DNA from: Pseudomonadota bacterium
GTDB taxonomy: Bacteria; Pseudomonadota; Gammaproteobacteria; Magnimaribacterales; D2472
DNA length: 15,450 bases
Assembly (NCBI GenBank): GCA_010024215.1
Contig: RGHK01000010.1
Location: forward strand, 1 to 15,450
Direction of reading: 5' to 3'
The position numbers and the translations under genes are program-made. Below, piece by piece: positions 13,437-15,450 of this stretch (position 1 is its first letter; each line of letters starts with the position of its first letter). The notes beneath the pieces were generated by a model that worked only from the letters and a program-made list of their open reading frames with translations, made no database searches and had not been told where the DNA came from.

Positions 13437-15251
13437 ATGAAAAAATATTTTATGTTTATTGCCATATGTGCAATTGTAACTTCTTGTAGCCAAACTGGCG
13501 ACCAAACAAAGACTGAAGCTGACTTAGAGCTTTTTTTAGATCAAATTGAAAAAGATAATTTAAGCGAGGGTCCGGTTATTAGTTCCGCATATTGGATTGG
13601 ATCAAATTTCATTACATTTGATTCACAAAATATTGTTGCAGATTATAGTAAAAGATACACCTTAGAAGCCTTAGAAAATTCTAGAGAAGCTTCTAAATAT
13701 AATGAGATAAAAACTAGCGATTCAAATAGGAGACAACTTGAACTTTTAAAAAGTTCATTTGTTATGCCACCGCCATTTGATGAAAGTTTAGCTGGAGAGT
13801 TATCCGCAATTTCAACAAAGCTTGAGGCAATGTATGGCAGTGGTGAACATTGTTTTGAAGAAGGTGATTGTTATGATCTTGAGGCCTTTGAGCAAGTCAT
13901 AGATAACTCTAGGAACACAAGTGAACTTTTAAGAGCTTGGAGTGGCTGGCATGAAATTGGCAAACCAATGAAGCCAATGTATATGAGGATGGTAGAAATT
14001 GGCAACCAGGGATCAAAAGATCTTGGTTATGATGGATTAAGTGATTTGTGGTTTAGTAAATATGATATGCCTGCCGAAGAGTTTTTAGACGAAACAGACA
14101 GAGTTTGGGATGAGGTTAAGCCTTTGTATGAGGCACTTCATTGTCACGTAAGAACTAAGCTAAATGAAAAGTATGGGGATGATGTTGTGTCACCAGAGGG
14201 CTCATTGCCTGTTCATATTTTAGGAAATATGTGGGGCCAATCATGGTCAAATATTTATGACATTGTTTATCCTGATGCAAAGGAAACTAACTCTGTAAAT
14301 GTCACTAAGATTATTGAAGACAGGGATATCAGTGAAAAGGAAATGGTTGAATATGCTGAAGATTTTTTCTTGTCTATGGGCTTTGAACCACTTCCTGATA
14401 CTTTTTGGGAAAGATCATTGTTTATAAAACCCACTGATAGATCGGTTGTTTGCCACGCATCAGCTTGGAATCTAGATCCTGCAAACAATGATCTAAGAAT
14501 AAAAATGTGTATTGAAAAGAATGAAGAAGACTTTATAACTATTCATCATGAATTAGGACATATATTTTATTACCAAGCTTACAATCATCTACCAACTCTA
14601 TTTCAAGGCGGTGCTAATGATGGTTTTCATGAAGCATTTGGAGACTTATTGACCTTATCGATAACACCTGACTATCTAAATAAAATAGGTTTTATATCAG
14701 AAGAAGAAGCTGAAACAGCAAAAAAAGATGCAATTGGCCTATTAATGAAACAAGCTCTTGAGGGGGTGGTTGTAATTCCATGGGCACTAATGCTTGATAA
14801 ATGGAGATCGGGTGTTTTCAATGGAGATATTGATGAGTCAAATCTAAATAAATCTTGGTGGGATTTAAGAGAAAGTTATCAAGGAATTACTGCTCCTTCT
14901 GAAAGATCAGAAGAATATTTTGATCCAGGAGCAAAATATCACATTCCAGGTAATACTCCATACACAAGATATTACTTAGCAAGAATCATGCAATATCAGT
15001 TCCACGAATCACTCTGCAGGGGTATGGGTTTTGAGGGTCCTTTGCATGAATGCTCAATTTATGGAAATGAATATGCAGGACAAAAAATTATATCTACAAT
15101 GGCTATGGGGCAGAGTGTTCCTTGGCAAGATACTTTTGAAAACTTAACGGGCTCAAGGAGTCTTAGTGGCCAATCTGTAATAAACTACTATAAGCCTCTC
15201 AAAGATTGGTTAGATAATCAAAACGAAGGAAGGGTCTGTGGATGGAATTAA
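13437..15251 (+). CDS. M2 family zinc dipeptidyl carboxypeptidase (ACE-like) lipoprotein
   Basis: I place the start at ATG 13437 (604 aa), with GGGG six bases upstream, rather than at ATG 13404. From 13437 the protein opens with a classic lipoprotein signal, ending in the lipobox VTSC with Cys17. The rest is a full-length M2 metallopeptidase related to angiotensin-converting enzyme, releasing dipeptides from peptide C-termini. Zinc ligands are His371 and His375 of HELGH with catalytic Glu372, and Glu399 of FHEAFGD, 24 residues after His375 as in ACE. HILGNMWGQSW (260-270) and the His502/Tyr509/Tyr512 set in YHIPGNTPYTRYY match ACE substrate-binding residues. The likely location is the periplasmic face of a membrane, with a role in degrading imported or external peptides for nutrition. 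A DUF1295 gene starts one base after its stop. Confidence 0.93.
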   Translation: MKKYFMFIAICAIVTSCSQTGDQTKTEADLELFLDQIEKDNLSEGPVISSAYWIGSNFITFDSQNIVADYSKRYTLEALENSREASKYNEIKTSDSNRRQLELLKSSFVMPPPFDESLAGELSAISTKLEAMYGSGEHCFEEGDCYDLEAFEQVIDNSRNTSELLRAWSGWHEIGKPMKPMYMRMVEIGNQGSKDLGYDGLSDLWFSKYDMPAEEFLDETDRVWDEVKPLYEALHCHVRTKLNEKYGDDVVSPEGSLPVHILGNMWGQSWSNIYDIVYPDAKETNSVNVTKIIEDRDISEKEMVEYAEDFFLSMGFEPLPDTFWERSLFIKPTDRSVVCHASAWNLDPANNDLRIKMCIEKNEEDFITIHHELGHIFYYQAYNHLPTLFQGGANDGFHEAFGDLLTLSITPDYLNKIGFISEEEAETAKKDAIGLLMKQALEGVVVIPWALMLDKWRSGVFNGDIDESNLNKSWWDLRESYQGITAPSERSEEYFDPGAKYHIPGNTPYTRYYLARIMQYQFHESLCRGMGFEGPLHECSIYGNEYAGQKIISTMAMGQSVPWQDTFENLTGSRSLSGQSVINYYKPLKDWLDNQNEGRVCGWN

Positions 15252-15252
15252 T

Positions 15253-15450
15253 ATGAAAGCAATAATAAATTTAATAATATCTTTGGTAGCATTTTTTGTA
15301 GCAGTTTTCATAGCTGGCTCAACCAATATTGATTTAGTTTTAAGAGTGGTAGTTTTGGCTTTTTTAATCCAATGGATTGCATTTATACCTGCATATGTTT
15401 TTCAGACTGAAAAATTTTATGATTTAACAGGCAGTTTGACTTATCTTACT
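15253..15450 (+). CDS. DUF1295 / steroid 5-alpha-reductase-like membrane protein, N-terminal part
   Basis: An open frame from ATG 15253 reaches the window end (66 codons seen). It has a hydrophobic span at about residues 4-22, a second at about 28-50, and then VFQTEKFYDLTGSLTYL. This is the typical N-terminal motif of DUF1295 proteins, multi-span membrane proteins distantly related to steroid 5-alpha reductases and isoprenylcysteine methyltransferases. Substrate and reaction cannot be told from this fragment. It follows the M2 peptidase stop after one base, so the two are almost surely cotranscribed. Confidence 0.75.
   Translation, partial: MKAIINLIISLVAFFVAVFIAGSTNIDLVLRVVVLAFLIQWIAFIPAYVFQTEKFYDLTGSLTYLT

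Noticed and set aside
1..15450. Search for tRNA, rRNA, CRISPR, insertion sequences or prophage remains
   Set aside because: No cloverleaf-like gene, repeat-spacer array, transposase, terminal inverted repeats or phage proteins were recognised by reading both strands. Coding genes fill nearly all the space.

Overview
This is AT-rich, very gene-dense bacterial DNA, apparently chromosomal. It carries 17 protein genes that look intact (two of them cut by the window edges) and one damaged gene. The gene set and order (yggS-proC-yggT-metX-metW-rdgB-hemW beside trmB, argS next to a SPOR protein, and an RpoH-type sigma factor) are gammaproteobacterial. Low GC, tiny intergenic gaps, an ACE-like M2 lipoprotein peptidase and secreted phosphatases suggest a streamlined marine gammaproteobacterium of the SAR86 kind. 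That placement is an inference from style and content; no phylogenetic marker was tested.

Layout. (1) 1-979, minus strand: a 55-aa unknown protein overlapping the start of a dienoyl-CoA isomerase-type crotonase that runs off the left edge. (2) 1005-1016: a perfect palindrome holding overlapping back-to-back -10 boxes between the divergent units. (3) 1026-3626, plus strand: a tightly packed phosphatase cluster made of an exported e(P4)/class B-like HAD phosphatase, a PhoA-family alkaline phosphatase, and a cysQ gene that has lost its central-to-C-terminal part and changed frame. (4) 3619-5216, plus strand: rpoH, with an extended -10 promoter inside the cysQ remnant and a G-free leader containing an all-AU hairpin, followed by trmB. 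(5) 5209-13389, minus strand: one long run of ten genes, efp-argS-SPOR-yggS-proC-yggT-metX-metW-rdgB-hemW, with overlaps or gaps of a few bases. Its last gene overlaps trmB tail to tail. (6) 13437-15450, plus strand: an M2 metallopeptidase lipoprotein, then a DUF1295 membrane protein cut by the right edge.

Functionally, the window mixes phosphate-ester scavenging, heat-shock control, translation (efp, argS, trmB), proline and methionine synthesis, PLP homeostasis, nucleotide-pool cleaning, a heme chaperone, cell-division-type peptidoglycan binding and peptide degradation. No CRISPR array, insertion sequence, phage gene, tRNA, rRNA or toxin-antitoxin pair was seen. There is no gene-free stretch longer than about 60 bases once the cysQ remnant is counted. 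I found no convincing new multi-gene system. The points most worth checking are the broken cysQ, the rpoH leader, the symmetric divergent promoter, the unknown 55-aa protein and the non-ATG start of rdgB.
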